A DNA stretch of 64,000 nt from Actinomadura rubteroloni (GTDB taxonomy: Bacteria > Actinomycetota > Actinomycetes > Streptosporangiales > Streptosporangiaceae), in NCBI RefSeq assembly GCF_002911665.1, contig NZ_MTBP01000001.1, positions 186,001 through 250,000 on the forward strand, given 5' to 3'. Of the stretch, positions 7,733 through 15,797 are shown piece after piece. Below the pieces are notes generated by a model, which worked only from the letters and a program-made list of their open reading frames with translations, was not told the origin of the DNA and searched no databases. How positions within the stretch are numbered: the stretch's first letter is position 1; each line of letters starts with the position of its first letter. Made by a program: the position numbers and the translations under genes.

Positions 7733-8860
7733 GTGTTCGGTCCGCAGGGCGTCGTCGTCCTGGTGCTCCTGGTGCTGGCGTTCGCCGGCCTGGCCTGGGT
7801 GCTCGCGCGGCGGGGGCCGCTGGCGCTGCGGGTCCCGGCCGGTGCGCTGGCGTTCGTCGTCGCGGCGGTGTTCGGTATGGCCACCGTCAATCGCTACTAC
7901 GACTACTACGAGACGTGGGGCGATCTCTTCGGGGATCTGTCGGGCGCGTCCGACGGCGTCCAGGCGCTCCCGCCCGCGGCGGGCCGCGCCCTCGCGACCG
8001 GCGGACGCCGCGCCGACCGGGGCATGCTCGCCGACATCGCGCTCCCCGGCGCGCGCAGCCGCATCGCGCGGGACGGTCTCGTCTACCTGCCGCCGCAGTA
8101 CTTCCAGCCCGCGTACGCACGCGCCCGTTTCCCGGTGCTGGAACTGCTGCACGGCTCGCCGGGGCAGCCGTCGGACTGGCTGACGGGGCTGCGGGTCGAG
8201 AACGCGTTCCGCCGCGTCCTGCACGACCGCGCGGCGCGGCCCGCGATCCTCGTCATGCCGGACATCAACGGCGCGCAGGCCGGACGGACCGGATCGCAGT
8301 GCCTCGACCAGCCCGGCGGCCCCCGCGACGACACGTATCTGTCCGCCGACGTGCCCGCCGACGTCGCCGCGCGGTTCCGCGTCCGGCCCGGACGGTCGTT
8401 CGGCGTCGCGGGCTTCTCCGAGGGCGGGTTCTGCGCGGCGGACCTCGCGCTGCGCCATCCCGGCCTGTTCGCGGCGGCCGGGTCGATGAGCGGCTACTTC
8501 CAGCCGCTGCCCGAGCACGGGGCGGACCCGTTCCGCGGGAACGCCGCCGCCCGGCTCGCGAACGACCCGCTGTGGCTGGCGTCCCGTCCGGCGCGGCACC
8601 TGCCGGCGTTCTGGCTGATGGCCGGGGGCGCCGACCGGGGCGACGTGGAGAGCGCGGGGATCTTCCGGTCCGTCCTCGCCGCGCACGGCGCGCACGTGCC
8701 GCTGGTGACGATCCCGCACGCGCGGCACACGTTCGCGGCGTGGAAACCGGCCCTGCCGCGCCTGCTGACGTGGATCACCGGTCGGCTGCCGCCGGTCGCG
8801 CCGTGCCCGGGAACGGGTGTCCCCGGGCACGGCGCGGCGGTCACTTGCCGGGGGACATGA
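7733..8860 (+). CDS. Membrane-anchored esterase (mycolyltransferase/esterase D-like fold)
   Basis: A 375-residue protein with two N-terminal hydrophobic segments (residues about 5-25 and 35-50), then an extracellular alpha/beta hydrolase domain. LVYLPPQYF and FPVLELLHGSPGQPSDW open the domain. The nucleophile motif is GFSEGGFCA, with a candidate acid in MAGGADRGD and the His in PHARHTFAAW. This arrangement is that of the esterase/Ag85-like family in actinobacteria. It starts at GTG 7733, 26 bases after the dehalogenase stop, so the two may be cotranscribed. Its last 20 bases overlap the 3' end of the convergent small secreted-protein gene. Confidence 0.78.
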   Translation: MFGPQGVVVLVLLVLAFAGLAWVLARRGPLALRVPAGALAFVVAAVFGMATVNRYYDYYETWGDLFGDLSGASDGVQALPPAAGRALATGGRRADRGMLADIALPGARSRIARDGLVYLPPQYFQPAYARARFPVLELLHGSPGQPSDWLTGLRVENAFRRVLHDRAARPAILVMPDINGAQAGRTGSQCLDQPGGPRDDTYLSADVPADVAARFRVRPGRSFGVAGFSEGGFCAADLALRHPGLFAAAGSMSGYFQPLPEHGADPFRGNAAARLANDPLWLASRPARHLPAFWLMAGGADRGDVESAGIFRSVLAAHGAHVPLVTIPHARHTFAAWKPALPRLLTWITGRLPPVAPCPGTGVPGHGAAVTCRGT

Positions 8861-9107
8861 CGGGCGCCGAGCCCGTCGCCTTGTTGATGATGTCGCTGCC
8901 GGGGCTGCCGTCGCCCTTGGCGAGGTTGCCCGAGCGGTCGATCTCCAGGAGGCTGTCGTTCCCCGCGTCCGACCCGGTGTTGGCGGTGTTGAACGTGTTG
9001 ACGCCGACGTTCGCGAGGGACGGCCCCGTCGAGGCGGTCGCCGTCCCGGCCGTCCCGAGGGCGAGCAGGCCCGTGACCAGTGCGGTCGCGAGCGTCCTGA
9101 TGAGCAT
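8841..9107 (-). CDS. Small secreted protein of unknown function
   Basis: An 88-residue product with a clear Sec signal peptide: hydrophobic core LATALVTGLLALGTAGTA, cleavage near TAS-TG. The mature peptide is only about 62 residues, rich in Asn, Gly, Ser and Thr, with no cysteine and ending APVMSPGK. I do not recognise a domain. It is too short to be an enzyme; a surface or matrix peptide is possible. AAAGGA precedes the ATG. It starts 26 bases after the end of the symporter gene and is probably the last gene of that operon. Confidence 0.7.
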   Translation of the reverse strand: MLIRTLATALVTGLLALGTAGTATASTGPSLANVGVNTFNTANTGSDAGNDSLLEIDRSGNLAKGDGSPGSDIINKATGSAPVMSPGK

Positions 9108-9133
9108 GGGGGTTCCTTTCGGGAGCGCGGCGG

Positions 9134-10138
9134 TCAGGCCGCCGCGGGAACGGGTTCGGGGACGCCCCGGCGCGTCGCGAACCGCTGCGCGAGCCAGGAG
9201 CACACCAGCAACTGGAGCTGGTGGTAGAGCATGAGCGGGAGCACGGCCGTGCCGACGCCGGCGCCCGCGAACAGCACGGTCGCCATCGGCAGCCCGCTGG
9301 CGAGGCTCTTCTGCGAGCCGCAGAACAGCGCCGCGATGTGGTCCTCGCGGGAGAACCCGGCCGCGCGGGAGATGAGCGCCGCGACGGCCATCGCGACGGC
9401 CAGCAGCACCGCGATGACGAGCCCGAGCAGGCCCAGCTCGCGCACCGCCAGCCCGTGCCAGATGCCCTGGACGACGCCCAGGCTGAACGCCGTGTAGACG
9501 ACGAGCAGGATCACGCCCCGGTCGTACAGCGAGAGCTGCTTGCGGTACGCCCGGACGCGGTCGCCGATCCACCGCTGCGCGACCTGCCCCGCGAGGAACG
9601 GCAGCAGCAGCCGCACGACGATGTCGCCGACCGACCCGAGCGAGAACCCGCCGCCGCCCGCCGACATCAGCGCGGCGGCCAGCACCGGCGTCAGCACGAC
9701 GCCGAGGACGCTCGACAGCGACGCGCTGCAGATCGCCCCCGCCTCGTTGCCCCGCGCGATCGACGTCAGCGTGATCGACGACTGGACGGTGGACGGCAGC
9801 ACGCACAGGAACACCACGCCCGCGTACAGCGGTTCGCGCAGCACCGTCGGCACCAGCAGCGAGCACGCCAGCGCGAGCAGCGGGAACACCACGAACGTCA
9901 CCGACGTGATCGCCGCGTGCAGCCGCCAGTGCCGCAACCCGCGCAGCGCCTCGGACGTGGACAGCCGCGCACCGTAGAAGAAGAACAGCAGCGTGATCGC
10001 GACGTTGCCCGTCCAGTCGAGGACCTCGGCGGCGGTGCCGCGCGCGGGGAGCACCGCGGCGATTCCCACGGAGCAGAGAATCGCCGCGATGTAGGGATCG
10101 ACGCGCAGCCGCGTCAGCGTCGCGGAGACAACGCGCAT
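9134..10138 (-). CDS. Bile acid:sodium symporter family protein (YfeH/SBF-like)
   Basis: A 334-residue protein with about nine to ten membrane segments. It carries the SBF-like family's signature pieces: LLFFFYGARLSTSEALRGL early, CVLPSTVQSSITLTSIARGN in the middle (the ST-Q-S-S sodium-site region), and ALFCGSQKSLASGLPMATVL late. Homologues are sodium-coupled carriers of organic anions; the substrate of the YfeH branch is unknown. It lies 40 bases downstream of the isocitrate-lyase-like gene and 26 upstream of the small secreted-protein gene, all on the same strand. It might therefore move a substrate or product of that enzyme; this is inference. Confidence 0.87.
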   Translation of the reverse strand: MRVVSATLTRLRVDPYIAAILCSVGIAAVLPARGTAAEVLDWTGNVAITLLFFFYGARLSTSEALRGLRHWRLHAAITSVTFVVFPLLALACSLLVPTVLREPLYAGVVFLCVLPSTVQSSITLTSIARGNEAGAICSASLSSVLGVVLTPVLAAALMSAGGGGFSLGSVGDIVVRLLLPFLAGQVAQRWIGDRVRAYRKQLSLYDRGVILLVVYTAFSLGVVQGIWHGLAVRELGLLGLVIAVLLAVAMAVAALISRAAGFSREDHIAALFCGSQKSLASGLPMATVLFAGAGVGTAVLPLMLYHQLQLLVCSWLAQRFATRRGVPEPVPAAA

Positions 10139-10178
10139 GTCCGTCCTTCGCTCCTCGCCGTGCCGATCCCGGTCCGCG

Positions 10179-11039
10179 TCACACCCCGGCCCTCGCCGGC
10201 TTCGCGTGGTGGCGGCTCATGTTGCGCTCCAGCAGCGCCAGCGACTCCTTCACGCCGACGCTGGACGGCGTGATCTCGGGGAGCCGGCCGTCCTCCTCCT
10301 TGAGCCGGGCGATGGCCTCGTCCATCGCCGACTGCGCCGCGAACAGGCACGGCGTGCTGTAGATCGCGACGTCGACGCCGAGATCGGTCAGCTCCGACAG
10401 CGACAGCCGGGGCGACTTGCCGCCCGCGATCTGGTTGAACAGCAGCGGCTTGTCGCCGATGACCTCGCGGACGCGGTGGATCCAGTCCACGCTGCGCACG
10501 CCGTCCACAAGGATCACGTCGGCGTCGGTGCGCGCGAGGGCCTTGGCGCGGAGCAGGATCTCCTCCTCGTCCGTGGCGTCGGTGCGCGCCACGACGACCA
10601 GGTCGCGGCGGGTCGCGAGCACCAGTTCGAGCTTCTCCAGGTACTCCTCCAGGGGGAGGATCCGCTTGCCGTCGACGTGCCCGCAGCGCCGGGGACGCGC
10701 CTGGTCCTCCAGGATCACGCCGGACGCGCCGGTCATCTCGAGCTGCTCGATGACGTGGCAGGCGACCTCGGGGTCGACATAGCCGTCGTCGATGTCGACC
10801 AGGAGGTGCTGCGCCGGGAACGCGAGCCGCAGCCGCTGGACGAACGCCACGATGTCGGGCCAGGCGATGAAACCGATGTCGGGCAGCCCGTAGTGCGAGG
10901 CCGCGAATCCGAACCCGGACACGAACAGGCCGTTGTAGTGTTTGGCGGCGACGGAGGCGGAGAACATGTCGAAGACTCCGATGAGCGGGGTCACGCCCTC
11001 GGACAGGATCGCGCGGCGCAGCGCGTCTCCGTAATTCAC
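10179..11039 (-). CDS. Isocitrate lyase/PEP mutase superfamily enzyme
   Basis: A 286-residue TIM-barrel protein. FDMFSASVA and FVSGFGFAAS match the start of ICL/PEPM enzymes, DIDDGY is the metal-binding strand, and LEDQARPRRCGH contains the lyase-type catalytic loop Cys followed by Gly-His. VVARTDA is also typical. The family cleaves or rearranges 2-hydroxy-dicarboxylates or phosphonates; the Cys loop favours a lyase (2-methylisocitrate or dimethylmalate type) over a mutase. The GTG at 11039 was chosen because AAGGAG lies 8 bases upstream. It is probably the first gene of a three-gene operon. A 30-base AT-rich inverted repeat lies about 105-135 bases upstream. Confidence 0.83.
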   Translation of the reverse strand: MNYGDALRRAILSEGVTPLIGVFDMFSASVAAKHYNGLFVSGFGFAASHYGLPDIGFIAWPDIVAFVQRLRLAFPAQHLLVDIDDGYVDPEVACHVIEQLEMTGASGVILEDQARPRRCGHVDGKRILPLEEYLEKLELVLATRRDLVVVARTDATDEEEILLRAKALARTDADVILVDGVRSVDWIHRVREVIGDKPLLFNQIAGGKSPRLSLSELTDLGVDVAIYSTPCLFAAQSAMDEAIARLKEEDGRLPEITPSSVGVKESLALLERNMSRHHAKPARAGV

Positions 11040-11143
11040 TGAACTCACTCCTTGGGGCTCGGGGTGGTGTGCGGGCGGGGGCCGCCGGGCGGCGGGATCG
11101 CCCGCCCCGGGAAGCACGGATCATTGCCATTCCGTGTGACCCA

Positions 11144-11173
11144 AGTTACTCATGAAAGTTTTAAAGCTTGAGT
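11144..11173. promoter_or_regulatory. AT-rich inverted repeat TTACTCA-N16-TGAGTAA
   Basis: Perfect 7-bp arms flank a 16-base AT-rich centre that is itself nearly symmetric (AAGTTTTAAAGCTT). This is the most AT-rich spot in the neighbourhood. It sits in the 340-base gap (11040-11379) upstream of the ICL-like operon, so it may be an operator for that operon. I see no gene in the gap. Confidence 0.5.
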
Positions 11174-11379
11174 AATCAGTGCGCCTCTACGCTTCAAAAA
11201 CAGGGACGTTTCCCTTCGGCTTTATCGACCGATGCGCCGAGTTCCTCCCATGATCTCCGGGAAAGGAACGCCCATGTTCGTGAGATTTTCCGATCATCGC
11301 CCGGTCATGCCCGCCCCAGCTCGGCGAACCGCCGCGTGCGCCATAAGGCGAAAAGCCGCACAGTGGGGGGTTCGCGTAA

Positions 11380-12102
11380 TTACCAGCGGCGGGGGCGAAG
11401 GGTGAAGGCGGCGACGGTGTAGGCGATCGTCGTCAGGACGGGGAGCACGATCAGGGACGAACGCCAGACGTCCAGCAGGGAGAAGAGGATCCAGCCGCCG
11501 ATGAACGTCATCCAGCCGGCGAAAAGGGGGACGCGGCCGAAGGTCGCCGCCGACAGGAAGATGAGCAGCCCAGCCCAGAGGATCGTCCAGGAACCGGTGA
11601 GCCAGTCGCCGGGCGGGTATTCCTGGGTGTGTTCTCCCAAAGCCGCGCGAACCACGTGGTGTTTCCAGTAGGAGACTGCGACGTGGTCGTTCTTCTTCGC
11701 GGCTTCGTAGAAGGACTTGGAGACGTCCAGTTCTTCCGTGCGGGCCTCGGTGGTGCGGACCTTCACCAGGTAGCTCGTCGTCGTGGTGTCGGCGCGGAGC
11801 GGGAGGTGGACGGCCAGCGGGGGCGCGACGTGGAAGGGACCCATCGGGGGTGCGGGCGGGGCGGGCGGGGGCTGGTAGGGCGTCGGCGGGTCCTGGTGCG
11901 TCGTCACGACGATCCGCTTGCTCAGGACCACGGCGTCCACCGTGCGGACGCAGTCGGGCGCGGGCGTGCCGACGCACGGCGACGCGTGGCGGTAGGCGGA
12001 GATCTCGGCGTACGGGCCGACGGCCTGCCGGACGCCGAAGACGACGCCGGCGAGGCCGAGGGCGGCGACGGCGAGTTGGAGCGCGCGGGCCGCCGGGGTC
12101 AT
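11380..12102 (-). CDS. Predicted membrane protein, unknown function
   Basis: About 240 residues from the ATG at 12102; a longer form from a GTG at 12159 is possible and no clear ribosome site decides. One hydrophobic segment near the N-terminus is followed by an extracytoplasmic domain with two Cys (SPCVGTPAPDCVR) and a proline-rich stretch. Then comes a KSFYEAAKKND/VSYWKH region, and at least three membrane helices at the C-terminus ending YTVAAFTLRPRRW. The arrangement resembles actinomycete proteins of unknown function with a DUF3592-like loop, but I cannot name the family. Confidence 0.65.
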   Translation of the reverse strand: MTPAARALQLAVAALGLAGVVFGVRQAVGPYAEISAYRHASPCVGTPAPDCVRTVDAVVLSKRIVVTTHQDPPTPYQPPPAPPAPPMGPFHVAPPLAVHLPLRADTTTTSYLVKVRTTEARTEELDVSKSFYEAAKKNDHVAVSYWKHHVVRAALGEHTQEYPPGDWLTGSWTILWAGLLIFLSAATFGRVPLFAGWMTFIGGWILFSLLDVWRSSLIVLPVLTTIAYTVAAFTLRPRRW

Positions 12103-12323
12103 CGGGCCGACGGACGGACGGGGAGCACATCCATGCGGCAAGGATGACGTCCGCCGCACCCGCCGGGAAGCCCCTTTTCCCGGCCGCGCCGATCATGAAC
12201 AATGGGCGAACGTCGAGTGAACACCCGTCCACAGGCCCAGCGTTTGGGCACTTTCGCCCAGGTTGGGACGGTTCACTGGTCGCCGGCCGACGCCGGCCGG
12301 TCGAGGCAGAAGGGCAATCCCGC

Positions 12324-13157
12324 GTGAGCGCAATCAGTGTCTGGCAGTCCGTCGTGCTCGGGGTCGTGGAAGGGCTCACCGAGTTCCTGCCGGTCTCGTC
12401 CACCGGGCATCTGAAGATCACCGAGGGGCTGCTCAACATCGACGTCGGCGACAAGTCCGTCGTCGGGTTCACCGCCGTCATCCAGGTCGGCGCGATCGCG
12501 GCCGTCCTGCTGTTCTTCCGCAAGGACATCACCCGGCTCGTCGTCGCCTGGTTCCGCGGGATCGCGAACAAGGAGAAGCGCGGCCACGATTACCGGCTGA
12601 CCTGGTGGATCATCTACGCGACGATCCCGATCGTCGTCGTCGGCCTGCTCGCCAAACCGCTCATCGACGGGCCGCTCGCCTCGCTCTGGGTCGTCGCGGG
12701 GTCGCTGATCGTCGGCAGCGGGATCATGGCGCTCGCCGAGAAGTACGGACGGCTGGCCAAGAGCGAGGACAAGGCGACGCTCACCGACACGATGGTCGTC
12801 GGGTCCTCGCAGATCCTCGCGCTGCTGTTCCCGGGCTTCTCCCGGTCCGGCGCGACGATGTCGGCGGGGCTGCTGCGCGGCCTGGACCGTCCGGCCGCGA
12901 CCCGGCTGTCCTTCTTCCTGTCGCTGCCCGCGCTGACCGGCGCGGGGCTGTACGAGCTGAAGGACGCGGCGGGCGGCGACACTTCGATCGCCGCGCTCGC
13001 CGTCGGGACGGCCGTGTCGTTCGTCGTCGCCTACGCGTCGATCGCGTGGCTGCTGCGCTACGTCGCGAGCCACTCGTTCGCGGCGTTCATCATCTACCGG
13101 CTCTGCGTCGCGGCGCTGCTGATCGGGCTGCTGGCGGGCGGCGGCCTCACCGCCTGA
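12324..13157 (+). CDS. uppP: Undecaprenyl-diphosphate phosphatase
   Basis: A 277-residue polytopic protein carrying both BacA/UppP signatures: GVVEGLTEFLPVSSTGH at residues 13-29 (E/Q-rich motif and catalytic region) and LLFPGFSRSGATMSAGL around residue 170. It dephosphorylates undecaprenyl diphosphate so the lipid carrier can be reused in peptidoglycan and wall-polymer synthesis; overexpression gives bacitracin resistance in known species. The length is normal (about 270-280). The GTG at 12324 follows GAAGGG and starts the protein directly at the first helix. Confidence 0.95.
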   Translation: MSAISVWQSVVLGVVEGLTEFLPVSSTGHLKITEGLLNIDVGDKSVVGFTAVIQVGAIAAVLLFFRKDITRLVVAWFRGIANKEKRGHDYRLTWWIIYATIPIVVVGLLAKPLIDGPLASLWVVAGSLIVGSGIMALAEKYGRLAKSEDKATLTDTMVVGSSQILALLFPGFSRSGATMSAGLLRGLDRPAATRLSFFLSLPALTGAGLYELKDAAGGDTSIAALAVGTAVSFVVAYASIAWLLRYVASHSFAAFIIYRLCVAALLIGLLAGGGLTA

Positions 13158-13200
13158 CCCCGAAGGAGATTCGGTCCCGGGCGTCGCTAATGTCCGAGTC

Positions 13201-13812
13201 ATGAAGCGGGCCGGACGGGAGATCATCGAGGCGTGCCGGACGAGCTTCGGCCCCGCCCCGCGTCCGCTGCCGGGCGACCTGCGCGCCCGCGCGCCGCTGT
13301 GGCTGCGCAGCCGCCCGCGCGACGAGCTGTGGGACGTCGTCCGCGACCACGACGCGCTCCTCACCCACGGGACGGTCGTGTGGGGCAGCGTCGTCCAGGC
13401 GCACCGGGCGCTGCTGCGGCCCGGCCGGGGCGACCGCCCGGCCGTCGTCGTCTACTCCCCCGACCCCGCGTTCGACGACATGCCCGACGAGCTGCAGGAC
13501 ATCGCGTCCGCGCTGTTCGCCGTCAAGGGCACCGCGCCCGGCGACCCGGGGCTGGCGGCGTTCGCGGCCGTCCTCGCCGACGAGCGCCGCCGGGTCGCGC
13601 GCCTGGCCGTCCCGCGCGGGCTCGTCGGGAGCCTGCCCGCGTTCGCGACGTCGCTGCTCGTCCGGCGGCGGCACCTGCCCGGCGGCTACCTCGGCGCGGG
13701 CACGTTCCCGCTCGTCGTCCGGGCGGAGCGGCCGGGAGCGCTCGTCCTGCCGGGCCGGTTCTGGCCGGACCGGCTGCTCGGCCTGTGGCGCTCGGCGGCC
13801 CGCTCCGGCTAG
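13201..13812 (+). CDS. Conserved hypothetical protein
   Basis: A 203-residue, Arg/Leu-rich protein without signal peptide or membrane helices. RDHDALLTHGTVVWGSVVQAH and VVVYSPDPAFDDMPDEL suggest a compact alpha/beta fold (first segment abbreviated here: DHDALLTHGTVVWGSVVQAH). I do not recognise the family. The ATG at 13201 lies 43 bases after uppP, so cotranscription is possible. Its TAG stop shares the sequence CTAG with the stop of the convergent membrane-protein gene. Confidence 0.65.
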   Translation: MKRAGREIIEACRTSFGPAPRPLPGDLRARAPLWLRSRPRDELWDVVRDHDALLTHGTVVWGSVVQAHRALLRPGRGDRPAVVVYSPDPAFDDMPDELQDIASALFAVKGTAPGDPGLAAFAAVLADERRRVARLAVPRGLVGSLPAFATSLLVRRRHLPGGYLGAGTFPLVVRAERPGALVLPGRFWPDRLLGLWRSAARSG

Positions 13813-14918
13813 GTCGTGGGGACGGTCTTGTGGTCGCGGCGGCGCCGTCCGACGTAGGAGCCGTCCCGGCGCTGCTCCTCGGCCGCGGGCGGCTCGGGGG
13901 CGGGCTCGGGGGCGGGCCCGGGCGTCGGCGCGGCGAGCGGCATGACCGGGTAGGTCCCGGTGCGCCGCGTCGGGCGCCGCGCCGGCTCGGGGTCGGGCGC
14001 GGGCTCCCGCGTCGGCCGGGGCGGGTCGGCGCGGCGCAGTTCGTGGCGCGGGAACGTCAGCACCGCGAGCCCGGCCAGCAGGACGCTCCCGCCGCGCAGC
14101 ATCGCCATCGTCCGGTCGTGCGGCCAGGGTTCACCGAACAGCAGCGTGGCCGAAACCAGAATGTGCGCCTTCGCTGTGACAGTGAGGACGGTGACGAGGA
14201 TCGTCAGGCGGCAGCGCTGGAGCCCGATGGACAGCAGCCCGATGCCGAGGAGGCCCGCCAGGACGAACAGGTAGACGTGCGGCGTGGTGAACGGGTTGTG
14301 GTGCCCCTGCTTGTAGAGCAGCTCCATGCCGAGCCCGAACGTCTCCGCCACGCCGAGCATCGCCCCCGCGCCGATGCCGTAGGCGATGCCGGTGATCGCG
14401 CGCGCGTGCCGCCCGGTCGTGACGCGGTCGCGGAGCATGAACATCCACAGCGGCAGGAACAGCGACGGGACGACCACGAGCGCGATCGCCCACAGCGGCG
14501 GCACCGTGGCGAGGCGCGGACGCTCGACGGTCTCCGTCCACGGCCCGGGCGCCCCCGCGACCGAGAGCGCGGCGGTGGCCATCGCGGCGACGACGATCGC
14601 CATCGCGAACCACTCGCGGCGGGTGAGCCGCTCCCCGAACCGGACCGCTCCGATGACGAGCAGCACGACCAGGCTCCCCGCGTAGGCGGGCAGGGCGCTC
14701 GCGATCGGCAGGGTCAGCAGGGCGAGGTCGGCCATCGTGAAGCCCGACAGCAGGATGATCAGGCCGAGGACCCAGCCGGGGCTGCGCGCGACGCGGCCGG
14801 TGGTCTGGAGCGGACGGCGGGCCGAGAGCGTGGGGAGGGAGCGGGCGGCGGACTTGAACAGGACGAAGGCGACGACGAAGAGCACTTGCGCGGCGCAGGC
14901 CAGCAGCGGCGCTGTCAT
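13809..14918 (-). CDS. EamA/DMT-like multi-spanning membrane protein
   Basis: About 369 residues with nine to ten hydrophobic helices in two halves, for example GWVLGLIILLSGFTMADLAL and VLAGLLGIGLLSIGLQR, followed by a long proline- and arginine-rich cytoplasmic tail (residues about 300-369). The spacing of helices resembles drug/metabolite transporter (DMT) proteins that actinomycetes annotate as EamA-like. No substrate can be inferred. The ATG at 14918 was preferred to the GTG two codons upstream because GGGGG is better spaced from it. It is convergent with, and overlaps by 4 bases, the preceding gene. Confidence 0.72.
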   Translation of the reverse strand: MTAPLLACAAQVLFVVAFVLFKSAARSLPTLSARRPLQTTGRVARSPGWVLGLIILLSGFTMADLALLTLPIASALPAYAGSLVVLLVIGAVRFGERLTRREWFAMAIVVAAMATAALSVAGAPGPWTETVERPRLATVPPLWAIALVVVPSLFLPLWMFMLRDRVTTGRHARAITGIAYGIGAGAMLGVAETFGLGMELLYKQGHHNPFTTPHVYLFVLAGLLGIGLLSIGLQRCRLTILVTVLTVTAKAHILVSATLLFGEPWPHDRTMAMLRGGSVLLAGLAVLTFPRHELRRADPPRPTREPAPDPEPARRPTRRTGTYPVMPLAAPTPGPAPEPAPEPPAAEEQRRDGSYVGRRRRDHKTVPTT

Positions 14919-14924
14919 GAACAC

Positions 14925-15340
14925 CCCCGGGGTGAGGCCCGCTGAACGGGCCAGAGGTGACCCGGCCCGTCCGGCCGGGCGAACTGCCTATAGTCCGGAT
15001 AGTGACATAAGACACTCACGGAATATTCAGCCCAGATGACGGAGAATGCCGTCCCGCCTCGTGCTGCGGTGAGTAATCCGGGTACCGAGGTTTGTTCTTT
15101 TCGCGCGGCGGCGGGAACGGGCAGGGTAGTAACGTTGCGGAAGGTCCCCCCGCGCCCGGCCCGCGGCCGGTCGGCGTCCGTCCGCAAAAGTCAAGATCAA
15201 GTGACGCAGCGCATTGCCGATGACTCAGCGTAGGTGAATGATTGCGTTGCGTTCCCGTCCTCTCAGTGTGGTGATCCCGTGACACTCGGCCCGCCAGCCA
15301 GCACCGCTCCGCCGCGTACCGCCGTCCGGCGCGCCGCGTC
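14925..15340. other. Divergent intergenic region, no gene seen
   Basis: About 440 bases between the divergent membrane-protein and RsbW-like genes. It contains the short symmetric element CTATAGTCCGGATAG near 14988-15002, a plausible promoter or operator for the minus-strand gene. A 65-codon open frame at 15036-15233 has no ribosome site or recognisable motif and is not called. Confidence 0.4.
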
Positions 15341-15367
15341 GTGCGCCCCCGCGCCGGAGCCGCTGCC

Positions 15368-15763
15368 GTGACCGCCGACATGGAGCCGGTGGGCGACCCG
15401 TTCACCTGTACCGGGGAACGCGCCGCCGGGCAGGCCGCGCGGCGGATCGTCCGGGAGCGGGCCGCCAAGGTCGTCGGGGACGCCGAACGGCTGGACGACA
15501 TCGAGCTGATGACCGCCGAGGCCGTCGCCAACGCGGTGCTGCACGGGTCGGGACTGATCACCGTGGACGTCCGGACGGACCGGCGGCTGCTGCGCGTCGA
15601 GGTCCACGACGAGGGGCCTGGCTCCCGCGACGACCGGGGCACGCTGCGGCTCGACCACGGCCGGGGGCTGGTCGTCATCGACGCGCTCGCCGCCGAGTGG
15701 GGGCTGGAGCAGAGCGCGCACGGCACCTACCTCTGGTTCACCGTGGACGTCCCCCGGATGTGA
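15368..15763 (+). CDS. RsbW-like ATP-binding protein (anti-sigma/HATPase_c)
   Basis: A 131-residue single-domain GHKL ATPase. The N box is EAVANAVLHGSG, the G1 region is VHDEGPG, and the G2 region is HGRGLVVIDALAAEWG. In actinomycetes such stand-alone kinases are anti-sigma or anti-anti-sigma partners, or companions of regulatory switches. The GTG at 15368 was chosen because GGAG is 8 bases upstream; ATG 15380 is the alternative. No partner sigma or STAS gene is adjacent, so its target is unknown. Confidence 0.83.
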   Translation: MTADMEPVGDPFTCTGERAAGQAARRIVRERAAKVVGDAERLDDIELMTAEAVANAVLHGSGLITVDVRTDRRLLRVEVHDEGPGSRDDRGTLRLDHGRGLVVIDALAAEWGLEQSAHGTYLWFTVDVPRM

Positions 15764-15797
15764 CCGCGGCCGGGACGGACCCGGCCGCGGCGGGGCG

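Noticed and set aside
10179-11117. Longer start of the ICL/PEPM-like gene at 11117
   Set aside because: The extension is Pro/Ala-rich without homology, while AAGGAG is correctly spaced for the GTG at 11039.
15036-15233. 65-codon open frame before the RsbW-like gene
   Set aside because: No ribosome-binding site, no motif and weak codon bias; more likely promoter DNA.
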